The translations under genes and the position numbers were made by a program. DNA of 21,163 bases from an uncultured Bacilli bacterium (lineage in GTDB: Bacteria; Bacillota_I; Bacilli_A; RF39; UBA660): positions 1 through 21,163 of the forward strand of contig CALVSV010000106.1 of NCBI GenBank assembly GCA_944359595.1. Direction: 5' to 3'. Each line of letters opens with the position of its first letter. Position 1 is the first letter of the stretch. The notes under the pieces are model-generated. The model ran no database searches and was not told the DNA's origin. It saw only the letters and a list, made by a program, of their open reading frames with translations. Of this stretch, positions 1 to 8,958 are shown one piece after another.

Positions 1-118
1 TTATCCATATATATAACTCATAATCTTTATTATTTGATTGGGGTAATTCTATATTTTTTGTTAGTAATACTTCATTGTTTGCAACATTTCTAAAGTTACC
101 ATTACTTATCTTTGTATC
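1..118 (-). pseudogene. In-frame continuation of the TasA-like gene beyond a TGA stop (runs off the window)
   Basis: Reading on in the same frame after the TGA at 121-119 gives about 39 further codons without a stop to the window edge. The sequence looks like real protein: DTKISNGNF follows directly, and near the edge there is YELYIWI. A segment of the form 'WALY..DT.ISNGNF' followed by 'Y.LYIWI' is what I expect of a TasA/camelysin-like beta-sandwich domain, so the reading frame is preserved past the stop. This suggests a recent nonsense mutation (GGA to TGA is one change), a base-call error or a programmed stop. I cannot decide which from this window. Confidence 0.55.
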
Positions 119-472
119 TCAAGAATATAGAGCCCATTTAAACTCTAAATTCGATAATTCTGGATCCATTACTATATCTGTTAGTTTTATATCTACATAA
201 GCTAGTGATGTTCCAGTATTATCAATATTAAATGCAAATTTATTTGCTTTTGTTTTTATTTCAGTATTATATATTGGTATTATGTTATCTATTGTTACTG
301 AATCTTCTGTATTATCAGTATACACTATTCTAAGTGTTCCTGCTTGTACTTCCTTTTCACTACTTTCTCCCCTACTAGAAAAATATGCGTAACTTGCACC
401 TATTATAAGTAACAATACTAGTGGTAATGATGTTATTATTATACTTATTTTCTTATTTCTATTTACATCCAC
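119..472 (-). CDS. TasA/camelysin-like secreted or anchored surface protein, N-terminal part, ends at a premature TGA
   Basis: Encodes 117 residues up to TGA. A short basic N-terminus is followed by one hydrophobic helix (about residues 9-28) ending ASYAYFSS, the typical entry of TasA/CalY-like proteins exported through a SipW-type signal peptide. After it comes a beta-rich stretch with 'AGTLRIVYTD' and 'FNIDNTGTSLAYVDIKL'. In the family such proteins form surface fibres or matrix components; the role here is inferred from architecture only. The start is GTG at 472, chosen because a full AAAGGAG lies 8 nt upstream; no in-frame ATG is nearby. The product ends at WALYS although the frame continues as plausible protein, so the gene is probably interrupted. 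It follows rplQ on the same strand with a gap of 161 bp. Confidence 0.6.
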   Translation of the reverse strand: MDVNRNKKISIIITSLPLVLLLIIGASYAYFSSRGESSEKEVQAGTLRIVYTDNTEDSVTIDNIIPIYNTEIKTKANKFAFNIDNTGTSLAYVDIKLTDIVMDPELSNLEFKWALYS

Positions 473-581
473 TATTAAAACTCCTTTACTATTTATAAAT
501 TACGCAAATACTATTAAATATGAATCTCACAATCATATATACATATGCTAAAGAGTTTATCCTAAATTTATTATATATTTT

Positions 582-611
582 AATATAGCAGATTTATATT
601 TTTTTTTACAA
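582..611 (-). promoter_or_regulatory. Weak candidate promoter for the TasA-like gene
   Basis: On the minus strand TTGTAA (611-606) is followed after 18 nt by TATATT (587-582). It would give a 5' UTR of about 100 nt before the GTG at 472. The surroundings are nearly pure A+T, so chance matches are likely. I see no other clear signal in the 473-633 spacer. Confidence 0.25.
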
Positions 612-618
612 TAAAAAT

Positions 619-644
619 AAAAAAAGAAATTAATTATTTATTAA
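619..644 (-). terminator. Weak AT-only hairpin and U-tract after rplQ
   Basis: TTAAT / ATTAA (5 bp, 5-nt loop, plus coordinates 630-644) overlaps the rplQ stop codon and is followed on the minus strand by TTTCTTTTTTT. A stem with only A-U pairs is weak, so it is at best a leaky end for the long operon. Confidence 0.25.
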
Positions 645-1041
645 CTTCTTCCTTTTTAACTTCCTTTTTTTCTTCTTTTTTAGGAGCTTTTAATTCTTCT
701 TCAACTAATTCTAAAATAACTACTAATGCATCATCTCCACGTCTTTCTCCAAGTTTTAAAATTCTAGTGTAACCACCATTTCTATTTGCATAACGAGGAG
801 CTAATTCATTAAATAATTTATTTACAACGACTTTGTCATTATGAAGAAACGCTAATGCCTTACGACGTGAAACTAAACTACCATCTTTAGCATAAGTTAT
901 CATTTTATCAACAAATTTTCTTGTTTCTTTTGCTCTTGTTTCAGTAGTTTTAATTTTTTCGTTCATGATAACATCCTTAACTTGTGATGCTAACATGCTT
1001 CTTCTGTGTTTACAATCTCTACCTAATTTTCTATATGCCAT
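634..1041 (-). CDS. rplQ: 50S ribosomal protein L17
   Basis: Large-subunit protein sited near the peptide exit. The 135 residues begin [17 protein letters not shown] and contain [21 protein letters not shown] and [17 protein letters not shown], both diagnostic of L17. The core ends near residue 117 with ELVEEE. The last 18 or so residues are an extra Lys/Glu-rich tail ([17 protein letters not shown]) not found in the compact bacterial form. It is the last gene of the alpha part of the operon, 17 nt after rpoA, with AAAGGAGGT before the ATG. No strong terminator follows. Confidence 0.98.
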   Translation of the reverse strand: MAYRKLGRDCKHRRSMLASQVKDVIMNEKIKTTETRAKETRKFVDKMITYAKDGSLVSRRKALAFLHNDKVVVNKLFNELAPRYANRNGGYTRILKLGERRGDDALVVILELVEEELKAPKKEEKKEVKKEEVNK

Positions 1042-1058
1042 AATCGTTACCTCCTTTA

Positions 1059-2024
1059 TTAATCTTCATCTTTAAATTTAAGTCCCATATCTTTAATTTT
1101 ATCAATTACTTCTTTTAAAGACTTTTTACCTAAATTACGTATTTTTACCATTTCAGATTCTTTTTTATTAATAATATCTTGAACAGTCAATAGTGACGCA
1201 CGCTTTAAGCAATTATATGCACGAACAGAGAAATCTAAATCTTCAATAGGTGTTTGTAATGTTTTAATTCTTGGATCTTCAACTTTTTCATTCATTAATC
1301 CCTTTGTATCAGCAATATTATCAATTGATGCAACTATTTCAAAATGTTCACATAATATTCTAGCTGAAAGTGCCATTGCTTCTTCTGGTTTTATTGCGCC
1401 ATTAGTCCATACATTCATTATTAATTTATCATAGTTTTCATTTTGACCAACGCGTGCTGGTTCAACATCATAACTAACTCTTTCAATTGGTGAATATAGT
1501 GAATCGATAGCTATAACACCTGCTTTTACATTACCAAGTAATTTCTTTTGTTCATCGCATCTAACATATCCGCGTCCGTTACCAATAGTACATTCCATTA
1601 TTAATTTACCATTACTGTTTACATGAGCAATAACTTTATCTTTATTAATTATTTCAATATCTGGATCACATTCAAAGTCTGATGCTAAAACTTCTTTTTC
1701 GCCACTAATATTCAATTTAATTGTATGAGTTTCATCTTCATTTTCTGAATGATTTTTAATAACAACATCTTTTAAATTTAAAATTATAGTTGTTACATCT
1801 TCATATATTCCATCAATTGTTTGAAATTCATGTTGAACTCCATCAATTTTTACACTTGTAATTGCACTACCTGGTAATGATGACAACATTACTCTTCTTA
1901 ATGCATTACCAATAGTATTTCCAAATCCTCTTTCAAGAGGTTCTAATTCAAATTTACCATAAAAATTATTTTCTACGTATTCACTAACTTTGTAATCAGG
2001 TTTTTCAAATTTAATATTCAACAC
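1059..2024 (-). CDS. rpoA: DNA-directed RNA polymerase subunit alpha
   Basis: Assembly platform of RNA polymerase. The 321 residues show the alpha N-terminal dimerisation domain (about 1-235; '[23 protein letters not shown]' region at 25-47) and a C-terminal domain (about 255-321) with the helix-hairpin-helix segment [11 protein letters not shown] that binds UP elements and activators. The start is GTG at 2024, 8 nt after GGGAG; a TTG directly follows but is less well placed. Length is slightly above the usual 314 or so. It lies between rpsK and rplQ, the standard order. Retention of the alpha CTD fits the A-tract element upstream of the S10 promoter in this window. Confidence 0.98.
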   Translation of the reverse strand: MLNIKFEKPDYKVSEYVENNFYGKFELEPLERGFGNTIGNALRRVMLSSLPGSAITSVKIDGVQHEFQTIDGIYEDVTTIILNLKDVVIKNHSENEDETHTIKLNISGEKEVLASDFECDPDIEIINKDKVIAHVNSNGKLIMECTIGNGRGYVRCDEQKKLLGNVKAGVIAIDSLYSPIERVSYDVEPARVGQNENYDKLIMNVWTNGAIKPEEAMALSARILCEHFEIVASIDNIADTKGLMNEKVEDPRIKTLQTPIEDLDFSVRAYNCLKRASLLTVQDIINKKESEMVKIRNLGKKSLKEVIDKIKDMGLKFKDED

Positions 2025-2041
2025 CTAACACACTCCCTTTC

Positions 2042-2425
2042 TTAGTTACGAGGACGTTTTGGTGGACGACAACCATTGTGTGGTACTGGTGTAACGTCTG
2101 TAATTGATACTACTTCAAGTCCAGCAGCTTGTAATGATCTTATAGCTGTTTCACGTCCTGGTCCTAAACCTTTTACGAATACAGATACTTTTTTCATACC
2201 ATTTTCAACAGCAGAACGTCCTGCAGCTTCTGCAGCTTGTCCAGCAGCAAATGGAGTACTTTTCTTACTACCTTTGAATCCTATTGTCCCAGCAGATGCC
2301 CAACTAATTGCGTTACCATTTAAATCAGTAATAGTTACAATAGAATTATTATATGTTGAATAAATATGAGCTTGTCCTTCGGGTATATTCTTCTTTATTT
2401 TACGTTTTCTTACCTTATTAGCCAT
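2042..2425 (-). CDS. rpsK: 30S ribosomal protein S11
   Basis: Small-subunit platform protein that contacts the Shine-Dalgarno helix region. The 127 residues contain [16 protein letters not shown], the [17 protein letters not shown] segment and the C-terminal signature HNGCRPPKR; all are canonical. TAAGGAGGT precedes the ATG. It follows rpsM by 21 nt, as in other Bacilli alpha operons. Nothing unusual. Confidence 0.98.
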   Translation of the reverse strand: MANKVRKRKIKKNIPEGQAHIYSTYNNSIVTITDLNGNAISWASAGTIGFKGSKKSTPFAAGQAAEAAGRSAVENGMKKVSVFVKGLGPGRETAIRSLQAAGLEVVSITDVTPVPHNGCRPPKRPRN

Positions 2426-2446
2426 AATAACTAACCTCCTTATTTA

Positions 2447-2821
2447 TTATTTTTTCTTATTAGCAACGATCTTTTTAGATCCACGTCTATTTTTCCAACT
2501 TCTACAATTACGTCCAGTTTTTTGCCCTCTACATGGCAATCCCTTTATATGACGTATTCCTCTATAAGATTTAATTTCCTTTTGAGTTTTAATATCTGTA
2601 CTAACTTGACGTCTTAAATCACCTTCAATAGTGTATTTTGATACCTCATTACGGATTTTATTTAATTCGTCTTCACTTAAATCTTTAACTCTTCTTCCTT
2701 CTTCAATTTTAGCATCTTCACATATCTTTTTTGCAGTACTTCTACCAATACCATAAATATATGTTAAAGAATATCCAATTGCTTTATTATCTGGAATATC
2801 AATACCTTTTATACGTGCCAT
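2447..2821 (-). CDS. rpsM: 30S ribosomal protein S13
   Basis: Head protein of the small subunit whose C-terminal tail contacts the A- and P-site tRNAs. The start is ATG at 2821 ([10 protein letters not shown]), which has GGAGG 8 nt upstream; an open frame reaches 48 nt further up but into the rpmJ end. This gives 124 residues. The helix-two-turn-helix core ([13 protein letters not shown]) and [11 protein letters not shown] are canonical. The tail is not: after LPCRGQ it reads [17 protein letters not shown] before IVANKKK, where most bacteria have a shorter 'NARTRKGPR' motif, so the tail carries about three extra residues and a Trp. Confidence 0.97.
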   Translation of the reverse strand: MARIKGIDIPDNKAIGYSLTYIYGIGRSTAKKICEDAKIEEGRRVKDLSEDELNKIRNEVSKYTIEGDLRRQVSTDIKTQKEIKSYRGIRHIKGLPCRGQKTGRNCRSWKNRRGSKKIVANKKK

Positions 2822-2834
2822 AATTATACCTCCA

Positions 2835-2963
<129 letters not shown>

Positions 2964-3179
2964 TTATTTTCTATAGGTTATACGCCCACGTGTTAAATCA
3001 TAAATTGATAACTCAACAAGCACTGTATCGCCTGGTAAAATACGAATGTAATTCATTCTTATTTTACCAGAAACGTGAGCTTCTATAATATGCTTGTTTT
3101 CTAGTTCAACTTTAAATTTTCCGCCTGGTAATACTTCTATAACTTTACCTTCAATTTCGACAACATCATTTTTTGCCAT
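2964..3179 (-). CDS. infA: Translation initiation factor IF-1
   Basis: Single S1/OB-fold protein that occupies the 30S A site during initiation. Starting at ATG 3179 ([11 protein letters not shown]) it has 71 residues, the usual size, with the conserved [16 protein letters not shown] and ITYRK end. AGGAG lies 10 nt upstream; a GTG three codons further up sits too close to that Shine-Dalgarno. The Shine-Dalgarno is inside the end of map, whose TGA is 5 nt before the ATG, so the two are probably translationally coupled. Confidence 0.97.
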   Translation of the reverse strand: MAKNDVVEIEGKVIEVLPGGKFKVELENKHIIEAHVSGKIRMNYIRILPGDTVLVELSIYDLTRGRITYRK

Positions 3180-3184
3180 AAAAC

Positions 3185-3931
3185 TCACTCTCCTGTTAAA
3201 ATTTTATACCCATCCTTAGTAACTGCGACCGTATGTTCAAAATGAGCAGATTTTTGATGATCAGATGTAATTACTGTCCAATCATTGTCACTAAGGTATA
3301 CGCCTCTTTTCCCAAGATTAAGCATAGGTTCTATTGCGATAACCATACCTTCTTTTAATAAAGGACCTTTATAATTAGTAACATAATTAGGAACTTCTGG
3401 ATCTTCATGAACGTCAGTTCCAACACCATGTCCTACAAGTTCTCTTACTACACTTAAATTGTATGCTTTCGCAACTGACTCTACAGCTTTTGAAATATCG
3501 CCAATTCTATTACCTGGTTTAACCATTTCAATACCAGCATATAGTGCTTTTTCTGTTCCTTCCATAAGACGTTTCTCTTCATCACTTATATTACCAATAC
3601 AATATGACCAGGCAGAATCACCATGATATCCTTTATAACAAGCACCGATATCGATCGATACTATGTCACCATTTTTTAATTTACGCTTACTCGGTATTCC
3701 GTGAACTACTTCATCATTTACTGATATACATAATGTATTAGGAAATCCATCGTAATTTAGAAATGATGGAGTAGCCCCTCTACTTATAATATAATCATGT
3801 GCAAGTTTATCAAGCTCCAATGTTGAAATACCTGGCTTTAAATATTTTTGTAAATATTTATGAGTATCATAGACAATACTACCAGCAATATTTAGTAGTT
3901 CAATTTCCTCGGGTGTTTTAATAGTTATCAT
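3185..3931 (-). CDS. map: Methionine aminopeptidase, type I
   Basis: Removes the initiator Met from nascent proteins. From ATG 3931 ([13 protein letters not shown]) it has 248 residues, the usual length. The five metal ligands of the pita-bread fold are visible: Asp94 and Asp105, His168 in [11 protein letters not shown], Glu201 in IAIEPM and Glu232 in HFEHT; the substrate-site His77 is in VVHG. I reject a TTG start nine codons upstream because it lies within adk and lacks a Shine-Dalgarno. It ends on TGA at a natural C-terminus (KILTGE), evidence that TGA is a stop in this genome. adk ends 4 nt upstream. Confidence 0.97.
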   Translation of the reverse strand: MITIKTPEEIELLNIAGSIVYDTHKYLQKYLKPGISTLELDKLAHDYIISRGATPSFLNYDGFPNTLCISVNDEVVHGIPSKRKLKNGDIVSIDIGACYKGYHGDSAWSYCIGNISDEEKRLMEGTEKALYAGIEMVKPGNRIGDISKAVESVAKAYNLSVVRELVGHGVGTDVHEDPEVPNYVTNYKGPLLKEGMVIAIEPMLNLGKRGVYLSDNDWTVITSDHQKSAHFEHTVAVTKDGYKILTGE

Positions 3932-3935
3932 TATA

Positions 3936-4586
3936 TCACTTCCCAATAATATTTTCAATACTTGAAAATACTGTATAACAATCTTTACTACTATCTACTT
4001 CTTTTAATAAACCCTTACTCTTATAATAATCAATTAAAGGTTTTGTATTTTCTAAATATGTGTTGAATCTAATTTTAAATGATTCTTCGTTATCATCATT
4101 TCTTTGATAAATCTCTTTACCACAATTGTTGCATATACCATTTTTTAATGGTCTTAATTTTTCATCATTTAAATTATATATTTTTCCACAATATTTACAT
4201 TGTAATCTACCACTTGATCTTTTTAAAGCAATTTCAAATGGAACATCAAGGTAAATTACATAATCAATTTTTTTATTTATTTCATTTAATATTACGTCTA
4301 ATCTTGATGCTTGATTTAAGTTTCTTGGATAACCTTCTAAGACAAATCCATTGCTATTACTTGAATTTATTTTTTTTCTAAGTAAATCTTCCACAATTTC
4401 ATCGCTTACTAGTTGTCCTTTTTTCATTATTTTATCTAATTCAATTCCTAATTCACTATTAGAGCTTACTTCACTTCTAAGTAAATCCCCAGTAGAAATG
4501 TGAATTAATCCATATTTTTCTTCTATTAATTTTGCCTGTGTGCCTTTACCAGCAGCAGGGGCAGCAATTAATATTATATTTTTCAT
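3936..4586 (-). CDS. adk: Adenylate kinase
   Basis: Interconverts ATP + AMP and 2 ADP. The 216 residues have the long-form layout: P-loop (8-16), AMP-binding region with ISTGDLLR (about 30-37), lid with four cysteines (130, 133, 152, 155) that would bind zinc as in Gram-positive enzymes, and the RNDD arginine segment (162-165). Several normally fixed residues differ: the P-loop is AAPAAGKGT where GAPGAGKGT is usual (Lys14 kept), and the AMP-site motif is EGYPRN in place of DGFPRT. It starts with an overlap TAATG with secY and ends on TGA just before map, the standard Bacilli order. Function is likely retained but the enzyme is divergent. Confidence 0.93.
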   Translation of the reverse strand: MKNIILIAAPAAGKGTQAKLIEEKYGLIHISTGDLLRSEVSSNSELGIELDKIMKKGQLVSDEIVEDLLRKKINSSNSNGFVLEGYPRNLNQASRLDVILNEINKKIDYVIYLDVPFEIALKRSSGRLQCKYCGKIYNLNDEKLRPLKNGICNNCGKEIYQRNDDNEESFKIRFNTYLENTKPLIDYYKSKGLLKEVDSSKDCYTVFSSIENIIGK

Positions 4587-5863
4587 TATGCTTTACGTCT
4601 CCTAATATATTTACTTTTCCTATATCTTCTACTTATCAACGAACTTTCTAGTTGTTTATATGTTTCAAGAGCAACACCAACTACGATTAAAAGTCCTGTA
4701 CCACCTATAGTTACACTAGCTGGTAGATTGGATACATTTGTAAATACTATTGGTAATCCCGCTATAATAGCTAAGAATATCGCACCAGTAATAGTTAATT
4801 TTGCTAAAACTTGTTTTATATATTTACATGTATCTTTACCTGGCTTAATTCCTGGTAAATATCCACCATTTTTTTGTAAATCTTCTGATAATTGTTCTGG
4901 ATTAATTTGTAAAAATACATAAAAATATGCAAAGAATAAAATTAATAATATATATATTGTAAACCCAATAGGTGTATTATAATTTAAATAATTATTTACA
5001 AAATTAATAAATGATTCATTCTTTATAAATTGAGCTATAGTTGCAGGAATTGCAAGTATAGTTGATGCAAATATAACTGGAATAACTCCTGCAGAATTTA
5101 ATTTAAGTGGCATATAAGATTTAGCGGCACCAATAGCGCTAGTAGATTTATTAGCATATTGTATTGGTAACCTTCTTTCTGCTTCTTGTACAAATATAAT
5201 ACCAATTATTACTAATAAGTATACTATTACAAAAGCAAAATATTCCAAACCACCAATTATTGCATGTTGTGTTGTATCCATTTTAACTAGCTCATCAAAC
5301 GCTTCAATAAACATTGATGGAATACTAGCTAAAATACCAGCCATAATTATAAGTGATATACCGTTACCAATTCCTTTTTGTGTAATTTGATCTCCAAGCC
5401 ACAATAAGAATGCAGTACCAGCAGTCATTATAATTGCAACTCTTATATATTCTAGTGGAGTCGCATCACCAAGGAACGCAAATGAATATGCGACACCTTG
5501 AATAAACGCCATTGCTAAACCAACATATCTAGTTATTTGATTTTTCTTTTGTCTTCCAGTATATCCTTGCTTTTTCAACTCTGTAAAATATGGAATGATA
5601 TCCATAGATAATAACTCAATAATAATTGATGCAGTAATGTATGGCATAACACCTAATGCAAATATTGAAAATTGCTTAAGAGCTCCACCACCCATTGCAT
5701 TAATTAATTCCAAAAATCCTAAATTATCAGTTACATTATCTGTACCAGGAATACGTATAGATGTACCTATTTTAAATATAAATAATATAGCTAAAGTGAA
5801 AAGTAATCTTTTTCTCAAATCTTTATTTGAAGATTTAAATATTTGCTTTATTCCAGCAAACAT
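4586..5863 (-). CDS. secY: Protein translocase subunit SecY
   Basis: Channel-forming subunit of the Sec translocon in the cytoplasmic membrane. The 425 residues carry about ten hydrophobic segments. Recognisable family motifs include IRIPGTDN after the first membrane helix, the plug-adjacent FSIFALGVMPYITASII, the conserved GNGISLIIMAGI stretch and the basic cytoplasmic end SRRYRKSKYIRRRKA. The ATG follows a GAGGTGATC Shine-Dalgarno that sits in the 3' end of rplO, and the stop overlaps the adk start by one base. Its place between rplO and adk is the usual spc arrangement. Confidence 0.97.
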   Translation of the reverse strand: MFAGIKQIFKSSNKDLRKRLLFTLAILFIFKIGTSIRIPGTDNVTDNLGFLELINAMGGGALKQFSIFALGVMPYITASIIIELLSMDIIPYFTELKKQGYTGRQKKNQITRYVGLAMAFIQGVAYSFAFLGDATPLEYIRVAIIMTAGTAFLLWLGDQITQKGIGNGISLIIMAGILASIPSMFIEAFDELVKMDTTQHAIIGGLEYFAFVIVYLLVIIGIIFVQEAERRLPIQYANKSTSAIGAAKSYMPLKLNSAGVIPVIFASTILAIPATIAQFIKNESFINFVNNYLNYNTPIGFTIYILLILFFAYFYVFLQINPEQLSEDLQKNGGYLPGIKPGKDTCKYIKQVLAKLTITGAIFLAIIAGLPIVFTNVSNLPASVTIGGTGLLIVVGVALETYKQLESSLISRRYRKSKYIRRRKA

Positions 5864-5864
5864 A

Positions 5865-6308
5865 TTAGATCACCTCTATTTTTCCACCTGATTTTTCTAT
5901 TTTTTCTTTAGCAGTTTCTGTAAATTTCTTTGCTTTAATAGTCAATTTTTTTTCTAATGTTCCATTACCTAATATTTTTAAACCGCATAGTTCTTTCTTT
6001 ATAATACCTTTTTCTAATAATGTATTAATATCAATAACATCGCCATCATTAAATACATTCAAATCACTTAAATTAACTGTTGCATAAACTTTTTTAAATC
6101 TTGCATTGCTAAAACCTCTTTTTGGAATACGTCTAAATAATGGTAATTGTCCACCTTCAAAACCAGGTCTAACTCCACCACCACTACGAGCGTTTTGTCC
6201 TTTATGACCTTTTCCACTAGTTTTTCCAAGTCCACTACCTGGACCACGTCCAACTATTTTTCTTTTATGAGTTGATCCTTCTTGAGGATGCATATTATGT
6301 AATTTCAT
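5865..6308 (-). CDS. rplO: 50S ribosomal protein L15
   Basis: Late-assembly large-subunit protein. The 147 residues have the Gly/Arg-rich extended N-terminal arm ([19 protein letters not shown], then [12 protein letters not shown] and [10 protein letters not shown]) followed by a compact C-terminal domain. Its ATG lies one base after the rpsE stop. In most bacteria rpmD (L30) sits between rpsE and rplO, and here there is no room for it. AGGAG and AAAGG within the end of rpsE provide the ribosome binding site. Confidence 0.97.
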   Translation of the reverse strand: MKLHNMHPQEGSTHKRKIVGRGPGSGLGKTSGKGHKGQNARSGGGVRPGFEGGQLPLFRRIPKRGFSNARFKKVYATVNLSDLNVFNDGDVIDINTLLEKGIIKKELCGLKILGNGTLEKKLTIKAKKFTETAKEKIEKSGGKIEVI

Positions 6309-6309
6309 A

Positions 6310-6822
6310 TTATCCTTTAATCTCCTCTACAGTTTTTCCTCTAAGTTTAGCAATGTGTTCAGCACTTCTTTGTGAAGAAAGCGCATTAATAGTAGCACGA
6401 GCCATATTAATTTTAGTGTTTGAACCAAGTGATTTAGATACAACATCTTTAACACCAGCTAAATCAAGAATTGATCTAACAGGACCACCGGCGATAACTC
6501 CGATACCTTCTTTTGCAGGTTTAATAAGAACTTTTGCAGCACCACTTTTACCAATTGCTTCATGTGAAATTGTTCTATTGTCTACAAGTGATATATGAAT
6601 AATATTTTTTGTTGCATTTTGACTAGCTTTTTTGATTGCATCAGGAACTTCGTTTGCTTTACCAGTACCTAAACCAACCTTACCTTTTCTATCTCCAACG
6701 GCAACAACTGCGCTGAATCTAAAATGACGACCACCTTTAGTAACTTTAGTAATACGTCTAATTGCTATTACTTCTTCGTCATATATTTTTTTAGGTGGGT
6801 TATATTTTTTTTCTTTTTCCAT
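6310..6822 (-). CDS. rpsE: 30S ribosomal protein S5
   Basis: Small-subunit protein involved in decoding accuracy and mRNA entry. The 170 residues show the double-stranded-RNA-binding-like N-terminal domain ([19 protein letters not shown], then [18 protein letters not shown]) and the C-terminal half with [19 protein letters not shown] and the [14 protein letters not shown] segment. AAGGAGGG precedes the ATG. It ends immediately before rplO. All features are canonical. Confidence 0.98.
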   Translation of the reverse strand: MEKEKKYNPPKKIYDEEVIAIRRITKVTKGGRHFRFSAVVAVGDRKGKVGLGTGKANEVPDAIKKASQNATKNIIHISLVDNRTISHEAIGKSGAAKVLIKPAKEGIGVIAGGPVRSILDLAGVKDVVSKSLGSNTKINMARATINALSSQRSAEHIAKLRGKTVEEIKG

Positions 6823-6835
6823 TGTTACCCTCCTT

Positions 6836-7198
6836 CTAAAATTCTAATCCGTTTTCACGAGCTGCTTCTGCAAGTGCTTTTACTCTACCATGATATTGGT
6901 AACCACCTCTATCAAAAACAACTTTTGTAATGTTTAACTTTTTAGCTTTTTCAGCAATATCTTTACCTACAATTTTTGCTGCTTCAACATTTGAACCATT
7001 TTTAATTTTTAATGATTTATCTAAAGAAGAAGCACTAGCTAATGTAACAGCTTTTTCATCATCAATAATTTGTACTGAGATATTTGAATTAGATCTAAAT
7101 ACATTTAATCTAGGTCTTTCGCTTGTACCTGATAAATTTTCTCTAATTCTTGCATGTCTCATTTTACGTACTTCATTACGAGATACCTTATTTACCAT
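6836..7198 (-). CDS. rplR: 50S ribosomal protein L18
   Basis: 5S rRNA-binding protein of the central protuberance, working with L5. The 120 residues match L18 along the length: [23 protein letters not shown] in the N-terminal half, [18 protein letters not shown] in the core and the C-terminal [32 protein letters not shown] is upstream of the ATG. It follows rplF by 16 nt. No anomaly. Confidence 0.98.
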   Translation of the reverse strand: MVNKVSRNEVRKMRHARIRENLSGTSERPRLNVFRSNSNISVQIIDDEKAVTLASASSLDKSLKIKNGSNVEAAKIVGKDIAEKAKKLNITKVVFDRGGYQYHGRVKALAEAARENGLEF

Positions 7199-7214
7199 AA
7201 CAATCTCTCCTTAC

Positions 7215-7754
7215 CTATTTAGAAGCTTTCTTACCTTCTTTACGGCGAACTTTTTCATCTTTATAACGAATACCTTTTCCTTTATATGGTTCTGGTTTTC
7301 TTATTTTACGAATATTTGCCGCAAACTCACCAACAGCTTGTTTATCTATCCCACTTATTTTTATTTCTGTATTACTTATTCCTTCTATTTTTAAATTAGA
7401 TGGAACTTCTATTTCAACAGGATGTGAAAAACCAGCTTTAATATTTAATTTATTTCCTTTAACTTGAAAGTTATAACCAACACCGATTATTTCTAATGAT
7501 TTAGAAAAACCTTTGCTTACACCTTCAATCATATTATTAATATTTGCATTTGTTGTACCATGCATTTGTTTAGAAGTTTTTATTTCATTTTTACGTGTTG
7601 TGTGAACACCATCTTCTTTAACTTCAACATTGATACAATTATCAATCTTTAAACTAAGTTCTCCCTTAGGACCTTTAACATTAACAATATTATCATTTAC
7701 TGTTACTTCTACACCTTCAGGTATACTTAATATTCTATTTCCTATACGACTCAC
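7215..7754 (-). CDS. rplF: 50S ribosomal protein L6
   Basis: Protein of the factor-binding region near the sarcin-ricin loop. The 179 residues contain the two homologous L6 domains: MSRIGNRILSIPEGVEV at the start and the C-terminal signature IRKPEPYKGKGIRYKDEKVRRKEGK. The start codon is GTG at 7754, fixed by GAGGAGGTG about 6 nt upstream and by the conserved MSRIG N-terminus. It is one of the few non-ATG starts in the operon. Confidence 0.98.
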   Translation of the reverse strand: MSRIGNRILSIPEGVEVTVNDNIVNVKGPKGELSLKIDNCINVEVKEDGVHTTRKNEIKTSKQMHGTTNANINNMIEGVSKGFSKSLEIIGVGYNFQVKGNKLNIKAGFSHPVEIEVPSNLKIEGISNTEIKISGIDKQAVGEFAANIRKIRKPEPYKGKGIRYKDEKVRRKEGKKASK

Positions 7755-7773
7755 TAGGACACCTCCTCATTGT

Positions 7774-8175
7774 CTACCAAATATAAGCTAATACTTCTCC
7801 ACCAATATGTTCTTTACGTGCTTGTTTGTCAGTCATAATTCCTTTAGATGTAGATATTATTGCAATACCTAATCCATTTAATACTCTTGGAATTTCTTCT
7901 GATTTAGCATATACACGCAAACCTGGTTTAGAAATACGTTTTAGCCCTGTAATTACTCTTTCTTTATTTTGTCCATATTTTAGTGTTAAGACAATCATAT
8001 CATCGCCTTTTTCACGTTTTTCAATTTTATAATCAACTATATATCCTTCTTCTTTAAGAATATTAGCTATTTGTACTTTGATTTTAGAAGTTGGAACTTC
8101 TACTGTTTTATAACGCATTGTATTAGCATTACGAATTCTCGTAAGCATATCTGCGATTGGATCAGTTAATACCAT
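7774..8175 (-). CDS. rpsH: 30S ribosomal protein S8
   Basis: Binds helix 21 of 16S rRNA early in assembly; in enteric bacteria it also represses the spc operon. The 133 residues begin [18 protein letters not shown] and end with [22 protein letters not shown], the standard S8 signatures. GGGAGG precedes the ATG. It lies between rpsN and rplF. I cannot see an obvious S8 operator in the sequence around rplE, so autoregulation is not shown here. Confidence 0.98.
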   Translation of the reverse strand: MVLTDPIADMLTRIRNANTMRYKTVEVPTSKIKVQIANILKEEGYIVDYKIEKREKGDDMIVLTLKYGQNKERVITGLKRISKPGLRVYAKSEEIPRVLNGLGIAIISTSKGIMTDKQARKEHIGGEVLAYIW

Positions 8176-8193
8176 AATAATCCTCCCTTCACA

Positions 8194-8379
8194 TTACCAA
8201 CTAGACTTTTTAACACCAGGAATTTGACCCTTAGATGCTAATTCTCTAAAGCAAATACGACATAATTTGAATTTACCCATTACAGCATGTGGTCTACCAC
8301 ATCTTTCGCATCTTGTATATTCACGAACTTTGTATTTAGGTTTTCTTTGTGCTTTTACAATCATACTTTTTTTTGCCAT
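8194..8379 (-). CDS. rpsN: 30S ribosomal protein S14, zinc-binding short form
   Basis: Small-subunit head protein. The 61-residue length and two CxxC pairs (RCERCGRPH at about 24-27 and LCRICFREL at about 40-43) mark the zinc-dependent short S14 (RpsN type Z). It ends with the conserved [19 protein letters not shown] precedes the ATG. No zinc-independent paralogue is in the window, so nothing here speaks to zinc-dependent switching. Confidence 0.98.
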   Translation of the reverse strand: MAKKSMIVKAQRKPKYKVREYTRCERCGRPHAVMGKFKLCRICFRELASKGQIPGVKKSSW

Positions 8380-8400
8380 AAATTATCCTCCTTTATAAGA

Positions 8401-8940
8401 CTACTTCTTGAAAGGAATACCAATTCCACTTAATAAGTCATATGCTTCTTCATTTGTCTTAGCTGTTGTAACGATTACTATATCCATACCACGAACTTTT
8501 ACTACATCATCAAAAACAATTTCAGAAAAAATTAATTGTTCTTTGATACCTAATGTATAGTTACCACGTCCATCAAAGCTTTTCTTTGATACTCCTCTAA
8601 AGTCTTTAACACGAGGAAGTGAAATACTTATTAATTTTTCTAAGAAGTTATACATATTATCTCCACGTAATGTAACTTTACATCCAATTGGTTGACCTTC
8701 TCTTAATTTAAATCCAGCTATTGATTTTTTTGCTCTTGTAATAACAGGTTTTTGTCCAGTTATTAAACTTAAATCATTAACTGCTGCATCGATTAATTTT
8801 GAATTTGTTGTAGCATCACCTACACCAATATTTACAACTATTTTATCTATTTTAGGAACTTCCATAACTGAAGAATAGTTATGTTTTTCTTTTAAACTAG
8901 GAACAATTTCTTTTAAATATTTTTCTTTTAGGCGGTTCAT
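8401..8940 (-). CDS. rplE: 50S ribosomal protein L5
   Basis: Binds 5S rRNA and helix 84, and contacts P-site tRNA. The 179 residues include [16 protein letters not shown] near the N-terminus, the central [21 protein letters not shown] and the C-terminal [21 protein letters not shown], all diagnostic. AAGGAGGG lies upstream of the ATG. It follows rplX by 18 nt. Canonical in sequence and place. Confidence 0.98.
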   Translation of the reverse strand: MNRLKEKYLKEIVPSLKEKHNYSSVMEVPKIDKIVVNIGVGDATTNSKLIDAAVNDLSLITGQKPVITRAKKSIAGFKLREGQPIGCKVTLRGDNMYNFLEKLISISLPRVKDFRGVSKKSFDGRGNYTLGIKEQLIFSEIVFDDVVKVRGMDIVIVTTAKTNEEAYDLLSGIGIPFKK

Positions 8941-8958
8941 AAATTACCCTCCTTCTTC

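Noticed and set aside
119..121. TGA read as Trp (Mycoplasma-type code)
   Set aside because: map, adk and the SGNH hydrolase gene end on TGA at natural C-termini and Trp is TGG throughout, so the standard code applies.
3929..3958. Longer map product from a TTG start
   Set aside because: The TTG lies inside adk, lacks a Shine-Dalgarno, and would add residues absent from the family.
6068..6253. 61-codon frame inside rplO
   Set aside because: It is an alternative frame of the L15 gene, without any motif or ribosome binding site.
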